Assembly (NCBI GenBank): GCA_936450465.1
Contig: OW388293.1
Span: forward strand, 29,455,860 to 29,519,859
Origin: Gibbula magus
Taxonomy: Eukaryota > Mollusca > Gastropoda > Trochida > Trochidae
DNA: 64,000 nucleotides
Direction: 5' to 3'
Position numbers and translations under genes: made by a program. The notes below the pieces were generated by a model. It searched no databases, had not been told where the DNA came from, and was given only the letters and a program-made list of their open reading frames with translations. Shown here one piece after another: positions 62,362-64,000 of the stretch (the first letter of the stretch is position 1; each line of letters starts with the position of its first letter).

Positions 62362-64000
62362 GTACTGTTGTACTAATATGTATTTTATCTGGAACATCCA
62401 ACGAGATTGAAGCTTCTAATACGATCGGATTTAAACTTAACATTACCCTGTTTACAGTTCAGGATGCACAAAGGTTAAAGAAAACAAAACTTGGTAAATG
62501 ATTGGTTATGTTTTCTTCTCAAAAGATGTTTTTTTCCTACATGTTGTGAACAATTACATACTTATTTGTTAACTATAACAAAAACTTCTATGACAGTTTT
62601 AAAAAAAAAATATCGGGAAAGTTTTCGAGTAAAGATACTGACAGCACGACAGGAAATGCTAAGACATATCGCCAACACTGTCATTACTACTAGTTATCAA
62701 TACAATTTAAAAAATCAGTTTGGTATTGCCTTCATTTCCACAGACAATTCCTTTTCAAAATGACAAACTATATTACAGCTGTCGGTTTTTACATTCCGTA
62801 CCAATTCAAAAAATGCGACGCTCGATATAGTTGTAGATGATATACAAGTCATTGTGATGGGGATCCTAGCAGAGGGCATGAGAAAGTTAAATACTTGGAA
62901 AGAATTAGATAAGATTTGTCTCTATTTAGCAGGTGGCAACGTATCGCTGCAAACGCAACAAGTTACTGTTCAATAAGTTAAATTTTCAAGCCGTCTTCTG
63001 ATTGGCCTATCCGATTAGCCTGCAGTACGCTAAATTCTTAGCGCAGAAAATCCGACGGTTGAAGTGGTGGGGAGAGGGAGAGAGAAGGTTTGGAAATATT
63101 TTCGTTACGCCCGTCATGTTGTGAAGATTGACATTGTTAAATTCAAGCAATATAACTCAGAAATAACAAGTTTCTGAAATTTATCTAACCCTTCTAAGAA
63201 CAATATTTGAAGATCGGTAAGCTTTCACACATGTTTATGTTACTTCATTTCGTCAAGTACTTCTAGATCTTTGAAACATCTTACAGTTAATTACATGCCA
63301 ATAATGGCATCAACGCTGAGGTGTTTAAATCATATTGATTTCTATCTGCATTCTATCCTTCAAATTACATTCTTGGAACACATGAAGGACATTTTAAACA
63401 ATTATCTCTAAAACAAACGACAATCGGGGATTTGTTTTGATTGCCACAACAAGTCAGTACATCTCGATAAGATGACACTATTTATAATTTTAACTTTTGA
63501 TTTTATGTGATGCCAACAACAACATATATATGTTAACATTGTATTTATTCTATTGTATGCAATGTGTTACATGAACGTTGGGGAGAAAGATACAATATGT
63601 GCACTGTAATAAATTACATTGTGTAATAACGTCTCTTGTTGGTGATTCGTGTGACGCCGTAATTGTAACAATATGGCGTCACAATGTATGTGTTGGTCAA
63701 TTGAATAATATCATATGTGCATATACGTAACTCTCGTATATACACCATAAGGTACGTTAAGGTTTTACTAGCAATATCGCCCATTATTCCCTAAACATGA
63801 CGTATATGATAAATGACTGCATTACTAACAGGAAAGCAATTACATTGCAACGAAGATAGTGACACTTTTTCTTCTCTACTTAATGCAAAAAAAATCCAAT
63901 TTTTTTGTGTTAAAACTGTACAATAAAAATGCATAAATACTCATGATTGCGTCGTTATGGAATATGAATCACTGCTAACGGTTTCAAATGAGAGATTTTC
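62362..64000. repeat. 6.7-kb tandem array, unit 3 (cut by the window end)
   Basis: First 1639 bases of a third unit. It differs from units 1 and 2 at about eight or more sites in 1.6 kb (for example CATTCCGTACC near 62795, AGAATTAG near 62903, TCTATTTAGC near 62922, a 3-base deletion near 63350, ATTCTTGG near 63370, GTTTTGATTGCC near 63434), clearly more than the other two differ from each other. The array continues beyond the window. Confidence 0.95.

Overview
The window looks like intergenic to gene-poor nuclear DNA of an invertebrate animal, most likely a mollusc. It is AT-rich, its open frames are short and stop-riddled, (AT)n arrays are long, small palindromic and foldback DNA transposons are common, and there is a metazoan-type DIRS tyrosine-recombinase retroelement. 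A short motif near 22.43-22.48 kb (a GCCGAAGCGGCGTTAAGCAA-type sequence followed by ACTC-rich tail) resembles SINE tails I associate with gastropods such as abalone. That assignment is from memory and unchecked. I see no intact protein-coding host gene and nothing bacterial or CRISPR-like.

Layout. (1) 0-27.3 kb is a patchwork of diverged paralogous blocks. 0.33-2.34 kb matches 17.57-20.18 kb; 2.37-3.74 kb matches 49.2-53.1 kb; 6.33-6.74 kb matches 22.81-23.24 kb; 7.26-7.88 kb matches 23.93-24.50 kb in inverted orientation; 9.54-10.22 kb matches 53.92-54.55 kb; 13.88-14.11 kb matches 22.49-22.71 kb; 16.71-17.30 kb matches 26.70-27.31 kb. Small transposons have been inserted between and inside the blocks, for example a foldback element at 8.21-9.52 kb whose empty site is visible in the paralogous copy. 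(2) 27.75-28.22 kb is a GC-rich minisatellite-like segment. (3) 28.75-31.10 kb, minus strand, is a broken DIRS-like retrotransposon: gag with a SAP-like region and CCCH zinc finger, then a reverse transcriptase start fused in frame to the end of a tyrosine recombinase. It is itself interrupted by a 490-bp DNA element with 17-bp terminal inverted repeats and a 6-bp target duplication. (4) 31.72-43.30 kb is two almost identical head-to-tail copies of a 5.8-kb unit. (5) 43.3-48.9 kb is unduplicated and partly paralogous to 20.6-21.8 kb. (6) 48.92-64.00 kb is a head-to-tail array of a 6.7-kb unit: two full copies and the first 1.6 kb of a third that runs off the window.

Interpretation. The old paralogy and the young tandem copies involve the same material: the 5.8-kb and 6.7-kb units both contain blocks that also occur, more diverged, in the first 27 kb. 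The region therefore seems to have been duplicated repeatedly over a long time. A few short open stretches (a signal-peptide-like start at 3085, MAM-domain-like pieces at 34.3 and 49.3 kb, a possible terminal exon at 3.4 kb) suggest that the ancestral unit carried a gene for a secreted or membrane protein with small exons. This is inference: the reading frames are not preserved between copies, and decay is the simplest reading. Alignments were made by eye, so block edges are good to tens of bases, while the boundaries of the young tandem units are exact to a few bases.
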